From positions 1-5,762 of the forward strand of contig JALWZI010000144.1 of the NCBI GenBank assembly GCA_027002755.1: a stretch of 5,762 bases of DNA. The letters run 5' to 3'. Positions 1 to 4,763 of this stretch are shown one piece after another; the first letter of the stretch is position 1, and each line of letters begins with the position of its first letter. Position numbers and translations under genes: made by a program. Source of the DNA: Campylobacteraceae bacterium. Lineage in GTDB: Bacteria; Campylobacterota; Campylobacteria; Campylobacterales; Sulfurovaceae. Under the pieces are notes generated by a model, which was not told the origin of the DNA, made no database searches, and was given only the letters and a program-made list of their open reading frames with translations.

Positions 1-576
1 CTCGTCGATAGCCAGGCGTCCCGCGGTGTCGATGAGCACCACGTCGTAGAGCTCATCCTCCGCCTTTTTGAGCGCCCGTTTGACCACCTCATCCGGCGTG
101 GCGTTCTCGTCGGCCACCAGATCCACGCCGATCTGCTCGGCGATCTGACGCAGCTGCTCCACCGCCGCCAGACGTTGCAGGTCCGCCGCGGCAATCAGGA
201 CCTTCTTTTTCTTCTGCTCTTTGAGCATCGTGGCCAGCTTGCCGGTGGTGGTGGTCTTACCCGATCCCTGCAGACCGGTCATCAGGACCACCGTCGGCGG
301 ACGGGAGGCGAAGACGAAGCCCTGATTCCCCTTGGCCGTCAGGATCCGCACCAGCTCGTTCTGCAAGGCCGCCATGAAGTTCTCTTTGCCGATCCCCGCG
401 GCTTTGGTCTCCTTCTCCACCGTCGAGATCAGCTCTTTGACCACCTTGTGGTGGACATCGGACTTGAGCAGCGCTTTTTTCAGCTCCGTCAGCGCCTTCT
501 TCAGCGCCTTTTCGTCATCGTGAAAACGGATCTTTCCGATCGCATTTTTGAAACTGTCGGTCAGTGTATCAAACAT
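1..576 (-). CDS. ffh: Signal recognition particle protein Ffh, N-terminal part (runs off the window)
   Basis: Ffh is the SRP GTPase that, with the small SRP RNA, binds signal sequences emerging from the ribosome and delivers the complex to FtsY at the inner membrane. The 192 codons visible (ATG at 574-576) start MFDTLTDSFKNAIGKI and give the helical N domain (about residues 1-95), then the start of the G domain: P-loop GLQGSGKT at 101-108, the D-L-Q-R-L-A-A-V-E-Q-L segment at 132-142 and DTAGR at 183-187. The rest of the G domain and the methionine-rich M domain lie beyond position 1. The family usually has Pro where Leu follows Arg in the 132-142 segment; this may be a lineage trait. A weak Shine-Dalgarno (AAAGG) sits about 9 nt upstream of the ATG. 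Ffh next to an RluA-family gene is the Campylobacter order. Identification is secure. Confidence 0.97.
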   Translation of the reverse strand, partial: MFDTLTDSFKNAIGKIRFHDDEKALKKALTELKKALLKSDVHHKVVKELISTVEKETKAAGIGKENFMAALQNELVRILTAKGNQGFVFASRPPTVVLMTGLQGSGKTTTTGKLATMLKEQKKKKVLIAAADLQRLAAVEQLRQIAEQIGVDLVADENATPDEVVKRALKKAEDELYDVVLIDTAGRLAIDE

Positions 577-634
577 CGAAATACCCTTTCTTGGAGGGAA
601 ATTTTGGAAATTCTATCCAATTTTTTTACCCTCC
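577..634 (-). promoter_or_regulatory. ffh leader with a possible -10 element
   Basis: Between ffh and the repeats further upstream lies an AT-rich leader. On the minus strand it contains TAGAAT (610-615), one mismatch from the sigma-70 -10 consensus, 33 nt upstream of the ffh ATG. No -35 hexamer is visible at the right distance. Campylobacterota promoters often lack one and use phased T-rich DNA instead, and the upstream heptad array does supply regularly spaced T-runs. A short stem (CCCT/AGGG with a 7-nt loop, 584-598) could partly mask the ribosome binding site. A weak call: ffh may simply be co-transcribed with the RluA-like gene. Confidence 0.22.
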
Positions 635-665
635 ATCCAAAATCCATCATCCAAAATCCAAAATC
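635..665. repeat. Degenerate 7-bp tandem repeat, unit ATCCAAA
   Basis: Four consecutive 7-nt units begin at 635, 642, 649 and 656: three are ATCCAAA and one is ATCCATC. A fifth, diverged unit (ATCGGAT) begins at 663 and runs into the palindrome at 666. The first five bases are invariant and the last two vary. The array fills about a third of the spacer between the RluA-like gene and ffh. On the minus strand it reads as phased T-runs (TTTTGGA). Confidence 0.85.
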
Positions 666-699
666 GGATATTCAGCGTTATTTATAACGCTGAATATCC
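666..699. repeat. Perfect 34-nt palindrome overlapping the end of the RluA-like gene
   Basis: Two perfectly complementary 15-nt arms (GGATATTCAGCGTTA at 666-680 and its complement at 685-699) enclose a TTTA loop. The stop codon of the pseudouridine synthase gene (678-680) lies at the loop edge, so the last codons of that gene form the stem. On the minus strand the stem is followed by GATTTTGGATTTTGG, moderately U-rich but without a clean U-tract, so it could be a weak terminator or a 3'-end stabiliser ahead of ffh. The arms contain GCGTT...AACGC, also the core of the palindromes at 1463 and 1693. Confidence 0.85.
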
Positions 700-1409
700 T
701 TCGGTTCCGGCGCCTCATAACTGCGTCCAAGCAGCGTGATTTTCTTCGCGTGCAGCAGGGGGCGTTTGGCCCGGGTGGGGCTGCCGTAGAGCTCGTCGCC
801 GACGATAGGGTGGCCGGCGTGGGCCAAGTGGACCCGGATCTGATGGGTCCGGCCCGTCTCGATCTCGATACGCACTTTCGACTTCTTCCCCTGGACCTCA
901 TCGGGCCAGACCCGTGTCAGGGCCGGTTTGCCCCGTTTCTTGTCGATGCGGGAGATCGCCTTGCCCTTTTTGATCGTGTGAATCGGCAGATCAATCTCCA
1001 GGGGCTCCACCACGACCCCCTCGACCCAGGCGACATACTCTTTGTGGACTTTCCGCTGGCGGAAGGCTTCGATCGCCTTTTTGGCGAAGGCTTCGTCCCG
1101 GGCCAAAAGCAGCACACCGCTGGTCTCCCGATCCAGACGGTGCAGCAGCTGCGCCCCTTCGATGGCCTCTTCGATCTCGTAACTGTCGATAAAGGCGGGC
1201 TTGTCCACCGCCACCACCTGCTCATCCTGATAGAGGATCCGCACATCGGCAGGCTCTTCGATACGGAACCTTGTCTCTTCCGGCATCTCCGCCCGGGCGA
1301 TCCTGACCTTCTGATCCCCCACATAGACCAGACCCCGGTCGATGAGCTCCTTGGCCTTCTTGTTGGAGATCCCCTCCTGTTCGGCCAGAAGTTTGTAGGC
1401 TTTTTCCAT
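678..1409 (-). CDS. RluA-family RNA pseudouridine synthase
   Basis: This enzyme isomerises specific uridines in rRNA or tRNA to pseudouridine in the cytoplasm. The 243-residue product has an S4-like N-terminus (about 1-55, including GISNKKAKELIDRGLVYV), then the catalytic domain. VVAVDKPAF at 65-73 and HRLDRETSG at 90-98 carry the family signature, with Asp93 the expected nucleophile. GRTHQIRVHL at 186-195 and VGDELYG at 203-209 are the conserved C-terminal blocks. The stretch between DKP and HRLDR is shorter than in E. coli RluD or RluC. The ATG is preceded by AAGGA with a 5-nt gap (1415-1419), which fixes the start. The position next to ffh corresponds to C. jejuni Cj0708 and H. pylori HP0956. 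The target uridine cannot be told from sequence, so no symbol is given. The stop codon lies in the palindrome at 666-699. Confidence 0.93.
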   Translation of the reverse strand: MEKAYKLLAEQEGISNKKAKELIDRGLVYVGDQKVRIARAEMPEETRFRIEEPADVRILYQDEQVVAVDKPAFIDSYEIEEAIEGAQLLHRLDRETSGVLLLARDEAFAKKAIEAFRQRKVHKEYVAWVEGVVVEPLEIDLPIHTIKKGKAISRIDKKRGKPALTRVWPDEVQGKKSKVRIEIETGRTHQIRVHLAHAGHPIVGDELYGSPTRAKRPLLHAKKITLLGRSYEAPEPKDIQRYK

Positions 1410-1426
1410 GTATATCCTTCGGATTA

Positions 1427-1454
1427 GTGTTAAGTGCTATGTGCTAAGTGTTAA
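1427..1454. repeat. Degenerate 7-bp tandem repeat, unit GTGYTAW
   Basis: Four exact-period 7-nt units begin at 1427, 1434, 1441 and 1448: GTGTTAA, GTGCTAT, GTGCTAA and GTGTTAA. Only positions 4 and 7 vary. The array lies in the 5' leader of the RluA-like gene, immediately upstream of its Shine-Dalgarno, and 8 nt from the palindrome at 1463. The unit sequence is unrelated to the ATCCAAA array in the next spacer, but the period is the same. Confidence 0.85.
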
Positions 1455-1462
1455 GGAAATCT

Positions 1463-1479
1463 GCGTTGCAAAGCAACGC
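1463..1479. repeat. Palindrome GCGTTGC-AAA-GCAACGC, copy 1
   Basis: A perfect 7-bp inverted repeat with a 3-nt loop. An identical 17-nt copy lies at 1693-1709, 230 nt away in the same spacer. Flanking bases outside the 17 nt differ, so the palindrome itself is the repeated unit. It has no T-tract on either side and does not look like an intrinsic terminator. A short palindrome repeated exactly within one spacer suggests a dispersed REP-like family in this genome; that is inference. Confidence 0.85.
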
Positions 1480-1504
1480 CTCGAAATCCCTCACTCTTCA
1501 TTCC

Positions 1505-1644
1505 TAATTAAACCCTCTGAAAAGGTGTAAAAAAGGTTTCACTCGATGGCGACAAAGGAGCGCTTGCCCCGAAAGGGTGCCAACGGCATTAGCGACTGCC
1601 AGAGCTATCGAGTGAAACCGGAGATTTTTCAGAGCCCTCAATTA
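1505..1644. repeat. 140-nt nested inverted repeat; candidate structured RNA or small MITE-like element
   Basis: Three nested complementary pairs are visible: TAATT (1505-1509) with AATTA (1640-1644), CTCTGAAAA (1515-1523) with TTTTCAGAG (1626-1634), and a perfect 13-nt pair GGTTTCACTCGAT (1535-1547) with its complement (1607-1619). The 59-nt interior is GC-rich and can form further helices, for example CGCTTGCC (1560-1567) with GGCA and AGCG (1585-1594, TT bulge), or hairpins with a GAAA or AAC loop. On the minus strand the 13-bp stem is followed directly by six T (1529-1534), as at the end of a terminated transcript. A minus-strand GATAAT (1641-1646) could serve as a -10. It matches no riboswitch, 6S, tmRNA or SRP RNA motif I can recall. 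A non-autonomous mobile element with terminal inverted repeats is equally possible; no target-site duplication is obvious. Confidence 0.55.
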
Positions 1645-1663
1645 TCCATTCTTATCAAAGAGT

Positions 1664-1681
1664 GCGGGAATAAATTCCCGC
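1664..1681. repeat. Palindrome GCGGGAAT-AA-ATTCCCGC
   Basis: A perfect 8-bp inverted repeat with a 2-nt centre. It has the GCG...CGC ends of the neighbouring palindromes but a different interior. On the plus strand it is followed by five C and on the minus strand by ACTCTTTG, so neither side provides a terminator U-tract. Confidence 0.8.
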
Positions 1682-1692
1682 CCCCAGAATCC

Positions 1693-1709
1693 GCGTTGCA
1701 AAGCAACGC
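1693..1709. repeat. Palindrome GCGTTGC-AAA-GCAACGC, copy 2
   Basis: An exact repeat of the 17-nt palindrome at 1463-1479, in the same spacer. It lies 10 nt from the heptad array that begins at 1720, mirroring copy 1, which lies 8 nt from the array ending at 1454. The two copies therefore bracket the foldback, with heptad arrays outside them. Confidence 0.85.
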
Positions 1710-1719
1710 ACCACAATTT

Positions 1720-1754
1720 CTAGTTACTAGTTACTCGTTTCTAGTTTCTGAATA
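1720..1754. repeat. Degenerate 7-bp tandem repeat, unit CTAGTTA/CTAGTTT, overlapping the DUF167 3' end
   Basis: Units begin at 1720, 1727, 1734 and 1741 (CTAGTTA twice, CTCGTTT, CTAGTTT), with a diverged fifth at 1748 (CTGAATA). The DUF167 stop codon (TAG, minus strand, 1727-1729) lies in the second unit, so the last residues of that protein (KLETSN) are encoded by the repeat. The CTAGT core is shared with the arrays near glyQ. Confidence 0.85.
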
Positions 1755-2023
1755 AATTCAGAGAATTTCTCAGTATACGGAAATTCCAGGATCTTGATCT
1801 TCGCCGTCTCTCCGCTTTTGAAACGGATTGCACTTTTGGGGACCTTGAAGGCTTTGGAGAGGAATTTGACCAGCTCTTTGTTGGCCGCTCCCTCCACTGC
1901 CGCTGCGGCGATGCGGATCTTGATCGCCTCGTCACCGTAGAGGCCGGCAAACTCGCTGCGGCTGGCACCGGGCTGGGCCTTAACCTTCAGGGAGACCCTC
2001 TCCCCCTGCTTCTCATAGAACAT
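1727..2023 (-). CDS. DUF167 (YggU-like) family protein
   Basis: A 98-residue member of the small alpha/beta DUF167 family, whose molecular function is not established. Conserved marks are QPGAS at 17-21, the VEGAAN block at 43-48 (family form P-V-x-G-x-A-N) and SGETAKIK at 70-77, in the usual order for this roughly 100-residue family. The ATG (2021-2023) lies inside the end of waaA; the two genes overlap by 11 nt in different frames, and a strong Shine-Dalgarno sits 7 nt upstream, so translational coupling is likely. From memory this gene is absent between waaA and the RluA-like gene in C. jejuni and H. pylori. The C-terminal residues KLETSN are read from a heptad repeat and are probably an accidental tail. 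Confidence 0.9.
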   Translation of the reverse strand: MFYEKQGERVSLKVKAQPGASRSEFAGLYGDEAIKIRIAAAAVEGAANKELVKFLSKAFKVPKSAIRFKSGETAKIKILEFPYTEKFSEFIQKLETSN

Positions 2024-3179
2024 TTCGGATCTCCTTTTCGATGAGCTCCAGCGGATTCTCCGTCAGCTTCAGACGGCTCCGCTCCAACAGTTTGGGATAG
2101 CGGAGGGTTTCGGCAAGCTTTTCCCGCTCCACGATCGTGATCCCCTCGATCCCGGCGAAGAGGTCCTTCTGATTGAAGTAGTGGGGACCGGTGATGATGG
2201 GGATCCCGAACTGGGCCGCTTCGGCGGCATTGTGGCCGCCAATGGGTTCAAAGGCGCCCCCCAGGACCACCAGATCGCTGACGGCATAGCAGTTGATCAG
2301 CTCACCCATCCGGTCCATCAAGGTCAGATCGGCCATCAAATTCCCGCTTTCGCTGAAGCGTGCGATTTGCCACTCCTGCAGTTTGGCAAAAGAGCGCATC
2401 ATCCGCCACACCTTCTCGAAGCGCTCCGGGTGGCGCGGCACCAGCACCATCTTCGCCTCGGGACGCAGCATTTTGAGCTCCCGATAGGCCTGGAGGATCT
2501 CCCCCTCCTCCCCTTCGTGGGTGCTGGCGGCACAGACCAGATAGCCCTCGGGCTTTTCGAAGTCCCGGGTAGGAGAGGGAATCTGCCCCAGTTTGATGTT
2601 GCCGACGACAGTGACATGGCGTGCGCCAAGAGCTTCCAGACGCTTCCGATCCGCTTCGCTCTGGGCAAAGACCCGGTCCACATGGGCGAAGAGTCGGCGG
2701 TAGAACCAGGCGAATCGCCGGTAACGGGGCCAGGAGCGGTCGCTGATGCGGGCATTGACCAGGAAGGTCGCCGCCCCCCGCCTTTTTGCCAGGGCAAAGA
2801 GCAGGTACCACAGCTCCGCCTCCATCACCACCAGGGCTTTCTGAGGCTTCATCCAGAACCAGAGCAGCGGATCAAAAGGAAGGTACCGGCTCTGCTCGGC
2901 CGAGAGGGTCTGAAGGCTCTCAAACCCGGTCTGGGTCGTCGCACTCAGGCGGCGGATATCGGGATCGAAACGCTCCACCAGAGGGGCGACGGCCCTCGCT
3001 TCACCGAAACTGCAGACGTGGAACCATACCCCCTCCGGTTTCAGAGGGGGATTACGCCAGAGAAAAAAACGGGCGGGGATGGAGGAACAGTACTTTTTCC
3101 TGAAAGAAAAGAGAAACAGAATCGGAAGCGCCGCCAGCCAGGCGACGGCGGTCAGCAGCGTATAACAGCAGGTGAACAA
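2013..3179 (-). CDS. waaA: 3-deoxy-D-manno-octulosonic acid (Kdo) transferase WaaA
   Basis: WaaA (KdtA, family GT30) transfers Kdo from CMP-Kdo to the lipid A precursor on the cytoplasmic face of the inner membrane, the first step of LPS core assembly. From the TTG at 3177-3179 the product is 388 residues. It has an N-terminal hydrophobic anchor (about 6-26) followed by basic residues (FRKKY), then the Kdo-transferase N-domain with CSFGEARAV (57-64; Glu60 is the expected catalytic base) and TTQTGFESL. The C-terminal GT-B half contains CAASTHEGEE, LVPRHPER and VVLGGAFEPIGGHNAAEA (304-321). The TTG is chosen because the protein then begins MFTCCYTLLTAVAWLAALP, as WaaA proteins do, and lies 7 nt after the zinc-ribbon stop codon. 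A GTG at 3263 would add 28 basic, low-complexity residues overlapping the zinc-ribbon gene by 77 nt. The Shine-Dalgarno is weak, so coupling to upstream translation is likely. Confidence 0.94.
   Translation of the reverse strand: MFTCCYTLLTAVAWLAALPILFLFSFRKKYCSSIPARFFLWRNPPLKPEGVWFHVCSFGEARAVAPLVERFDPDIRRLSATTQTGFESLQTLSAEQSRYLPFDPLLWFWMKPQKALVVMEAELWYLLFALAKRRGAATFLVNARISDRSWPRYRRFAWFYRRLFAHVDRVFAQSEADRKRLEALGARHVTVVGNIKLGQIPSPTRDFEKPEGYLVCAASTHEGEEGEILQAYRELKMLRPEAKMVLVPRHPERFEKVWRMMRSFAKLQEWQIARFSESGNLMADLTLMDRMGELINCYAVSDLVVLGGAFEPIGGHNAAEAAQFGIPIITGPHYFNQKDLFAGIEGITIVEREKLAETLRYPKLLERSRLKLTENPLELIEKEIRNVL
2031..2038 (-). promoter_or_regulatory. Strong ribosome binding site for the DUF167 gene inside waaA
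   Basis: AAAAGGAG on the minus strand, 7 nt upstream of the DUF167 ATG and within the last codons of waaA. It supports the start at 2023 and reinitiation after waaA translation. Confidence 0.75.
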
Positions 3180-3186
3180 GGCCGCA

Positions 3187-3912
3187 TCAGGCCTCTTGGG
3201 CCGTCTCCGTCTCTTCCAGGTAGAGGATCCGTCCGCAATGGGGGCAGGTGACGATCTCTTCACCGCGGATCACATCGGAGTAGGTCTTGTCGCTGATCTT
3301 GAGGTAGCAGCCGTAGCAGGCCTGCTTGCGCACGGGGACCACGGCGGTGTTGCCGGCCCATTTGCGGATCTTCTCGTAGAAGGAGAGGATCTTCTGATCC
3401 ATCTTGCGGATGATCTCTTCGCGGGCTTTATAGAGGCCCTCTTTCTCCTTCTCGATCGCCTGCAGCTCCTGATCCGCATCGGCACGGGCCGCGTCGAGAG
3501 CCTCCTGAAGTTTCTTGAGCTCCTCTTCGGCCTCTTCCAGCAGCGCCGTTTTGGTCTCGATCACCTTGTTGAGGCGCTCGATCTCCTCATTGGCGAAGGT
3601 GAGCTTCTCTTTGGCGATCTCCTCTTCGATCTGGAGGGCCTTCATCTCCTTTTCGGTGGAGATCTCCTTGCCCTTTTTCTGGATATCCTGGAGCTGCTCG
3701 CTCAGGGATGTGATCTGCTCTTCATAGCTGGCGATTTTGTCTTTGCTCTCTTCGATCTGCTGACGCAGGGTGTCGATCTGGGACTGAGCCGCCTCGACCT
3801 TTTTCGCCTCTTTGGCGACTTTCTTTTCGGCAGCTTCGATCTGGGGGGCGAAACTGTCCAGCTCCTTGTCGATACGGGAGAGTTCGATCAGCTCTTTGAG
3901 GTGTTGATTCAA
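3187..3912 (-). CDS. Coiled-coil protein with C-terminal C4 zinc ribbon (HP0958/FlgZ-like)
   Basis: The 241-residue product has a long, strongly charged coiled coil (about 1-180, rich in E, K, Q and A heptads) and a C-terminal zinc ribbon with CYGC (199-202) and CPHC (223-226) as the four zinc ligands. This architecture and the neighbours (Nif3-like upstream, waaA downstream) match H. pylori HP0958 (FlgZ) and C. jejuni Cj0706. HP0958 is reported to stabilise the sigma factor RpoN and to bind flaA mRNA, and the chlamydial relative CT398 also contacts sigma-54. Whether the same role applies here is unknown, since no flagellar gene is in the window. The start is TTG (3910-3912): an in-frame TAA lies two codons upstream and AAAAGGA sits 6 nt before it, so no upstream ATG is possible. 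The gap to the Nif3-like gene is 42 nt. Confidence 0.92.
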   Translation of the reverse strand: MNQHLKELIELSRIDKELDSFAPQIEAAEKKVAKEAKKVEAAQSQIDTLRQQIEESKDKIASYEEQITSLSEQLQDIQKKGKEISTEKEMKALQIEEEIAKEKLTFANEEIERLNKVIETKTALLEEAEEELKKLQEALDAARADADQELQAIEKEKEGLYKAREEIIRKMDQKILSFYEKIRKWAGNTAVVPVRKQACYGCYLKISDKTYSDVIRGEEIVTCPHCGRILYLEETETAQEA

Positions 3913-3954
3913 TGGTTATCCTTTTGGATGGGAGGTCTTGAAGGAAACGTTGCG

Positions 3955-4680
3955 CTATCGGCTGATAGTGAACGGATTTTTCGATGGCGCGATTATAGCC
4001 GAAATCGGTAAATTTTTCAATTGTTCCGCCATCAGCTCGGCGAAAAAGCGCTCGCTCTCCCAGTGGCCGATATCCACCATCATCAGCCCCTGGCTCATCG
4101 CCTTCATCGCCTCGTGGTACTTGATATCTCCGGTGAGGAAACACTCCGCCTCCACCCGGTCCATCATCGAAGCCCCGGCCCCGGTGCACAGTGCTACGGA
4201 GCCGATCCATTCCCGGGGTGCCACCATCCGCAGCACCTCCAGGCCGAAGGCTTCCCGCACCTGCTTCTGCAATTCTTCCAGGCTCCAATCGACCGAGGCT
4301 TCGCAAAGATAGGGCTCCTCCCGCTCCGGCTCCAGGCCCATTACCTGGGTGAAGACATGGCGATTGAGATGGGTCTGATCGAAGTTGGTATGCATGGCAA
4401 TGAGCGATTGGCGCTTCTGGATCAGCCGCTCGATCAATTTGGCGGGATAGCGGCGGAAATCGAGCTCCATCAATTTGCCGAAGATGAGCGGATGGTGCAC
4501 CACAAAAAGCACCCCCTCCTCCACCTCCTCGATCATCTCGGAATCGAGATCCAGCGAGACGACGATCCGCTCGATGTCACGCTCCGGGTGTCCCACGATC
4601 AGGCCGCTGTTGTCCCAGCTCTCCTGCAGTTCGAAGGGGCTCAGTTCGTTCAGGTAGTCGTAGATGTCGCGGAGTTTCAT
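3955..4680 (-). CDS. Nif3-like dinuclear metal centre protein (DUF34/YbgI family)
   Basis: A 241-residue cytoplasmic protein of the Nif3/YbgI family, which forms hexamers with a two-metal site. It has been linked to GTP cyclohydrolase I type 2-like annotations and metal handling, but its reaction is not settled. Expected metal ligands are visible: HHPLIF (62-67), HTNFD (97-101) and, near the C-terminus, GHWESE (205-210). WDNSGL at 22-27 and TGDIKYHE at 183-190 are also family blocks. The length fits the short form without the inserted PII-like domain of longer homologues. The ATG is preceded by AAGGA with a 6-nt gap (4687-4691). It corresponds in position to Cj0705 and HP0959. A 105-nt repeat-filled spacer separates it from glyQ. 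Confidence 0.94.
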   Translation of the reverse strand: MKLRDIYDYLNELSPFELQESWDNSGLIVGHPERDIERIVVSLDLDSEMIEEVEEGVLFVVHHPLIFGKLMELDFRRYPAKLIERLIQKRQSLIAMHTNFDQTHLNRHVFTQVMGLEPEREEPYLCEASVDWSLEELQKQVREAFGLEVLRMVAPREWIGSVALCTGAGASMMDRVEAECFLTGDIKYHEAMKAMSQGLMMVDIGHWESERFFAELMAEQLKNLPISAIIAPSKNPFTISR

Positions 4681-4690
4681 TTTTTGTCCT

Positions 4691-4721
4691 TAGTCTCTAG
4701 TCACTAGTCGCTAGTCGATAG
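4691..4721. repeat. Degenerate 7-bp tandem repeat, unit TAGTCNN
   Basis: Units begin at 4691, 4698, 4705 and 4712 (TAGTCTC, TAGTCAC, TAGTCGC, TAGTCGA), followed by a partial TAG. The first five bases are fixed and the last two vary. The array directly abuts the ribosome binding site of the Nif3-like gene. An 18-nt stretch (4698-4715) is perfectly complementary to 4771-4788 in the opposing array. Confidence 0.88.
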
Positions 4722-4733
4722 TTTTTGGAAGGG

Positions 4734-4753
4734 TTTTGAAAAATATTTCAAAA
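4734..4753. repeat. AT-rich hairpin between opposing heptad arrays
   Basis: A perfect 8-bp inverted repeat (TTTTGAAA and its complement) with an AATA loop, at the centre of the Nif3-like/glyQ spacer and flanked by heptad arrays in opposite orientation. On the minus strand, seven T's span the 5' edge of the stem and CCCTTCC follows it, so it is not a standard terminator for glyQ. Confidence 0.7.
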
Positions 4754-4763
4754 AAACATCATC

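Larger units (their letters stand above)
1410..1726. other. 317-nt non-coding spacer rich in inverted repeats
   Basis: No convincing gene lies here. A 69-codon open frame on the plus strand (1546-1755) starts inside an inverted-repeat arm and runs through two palindromes and a heptad array, with low-complexity composition, so it is treated as chance. In order the spacer holds the RluA-like ribosome binding site, a heptad array (1427-1454), a palindrome (1463-1479), a 140-nt nested foldback (1505-1644), a second palindrome type (1664-1681), an exact second copy of the first palindrome (1693-1709), and the start of another heptad array (1720 onward). No clear promoter is visible. The best minus-strand -10-like hexamer is GATAAT at 1641-1646. 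Confidence 0.8.

Noticed and set aside
564..1427. 287-codon plus-strand open frame antisense to the pseudouridine synthase
   Set aside because: It begins in repeat DNA and overlaps a well-supported gene; composition is that of a complement strand.
1529..1619. Classical intrinsic terminator (13-bp stem plus six T on the minus strand)
   Set aside because: The enclosed interior is 59 nt, far larger than a normal terminator loop. It is described under the 140-nt foldback instead, with termination only as a possibility.
1505..1644. Small SRP RNA gene, attractive because ffh is nearby
   Set aside because: The conserved SRP apical motif (GGAAG tetraloop region with AGCAG) is absent from both strands.
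1505..1644. Integron attC site or fluoride-type riboswitch
   Set aside because: There are no GTT...AAC ends with L and R boxes, and the GATGG/GGCGA resemblance does not extend to the rest of the fluoride motif.
1546..1755. 69-codon plus-strand open frame in the large spacer
   Set aside because: It starts inside the 13-nt inverted-repeat arm, crosses two palindromes and a heptad array, overlaps the 3' end of DUF167 on the other strand and has no ribosome binding site or family-like sequence.
2181..3251. 356-codon plus-strand open frame antisense to waaA
   Set aside because: The minus-strand frame has clear WaaA motifs; long antisense frames are expected in GC-rich genes.
3172..4011. 279-codon plus-strand open frame rich in Leu, Phe and Asp
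   Set aside because: It is the antisense of the E/K-rich coiled-coil gene; the apparent hydrophobic repeats are complements of Glu and Lys codons.
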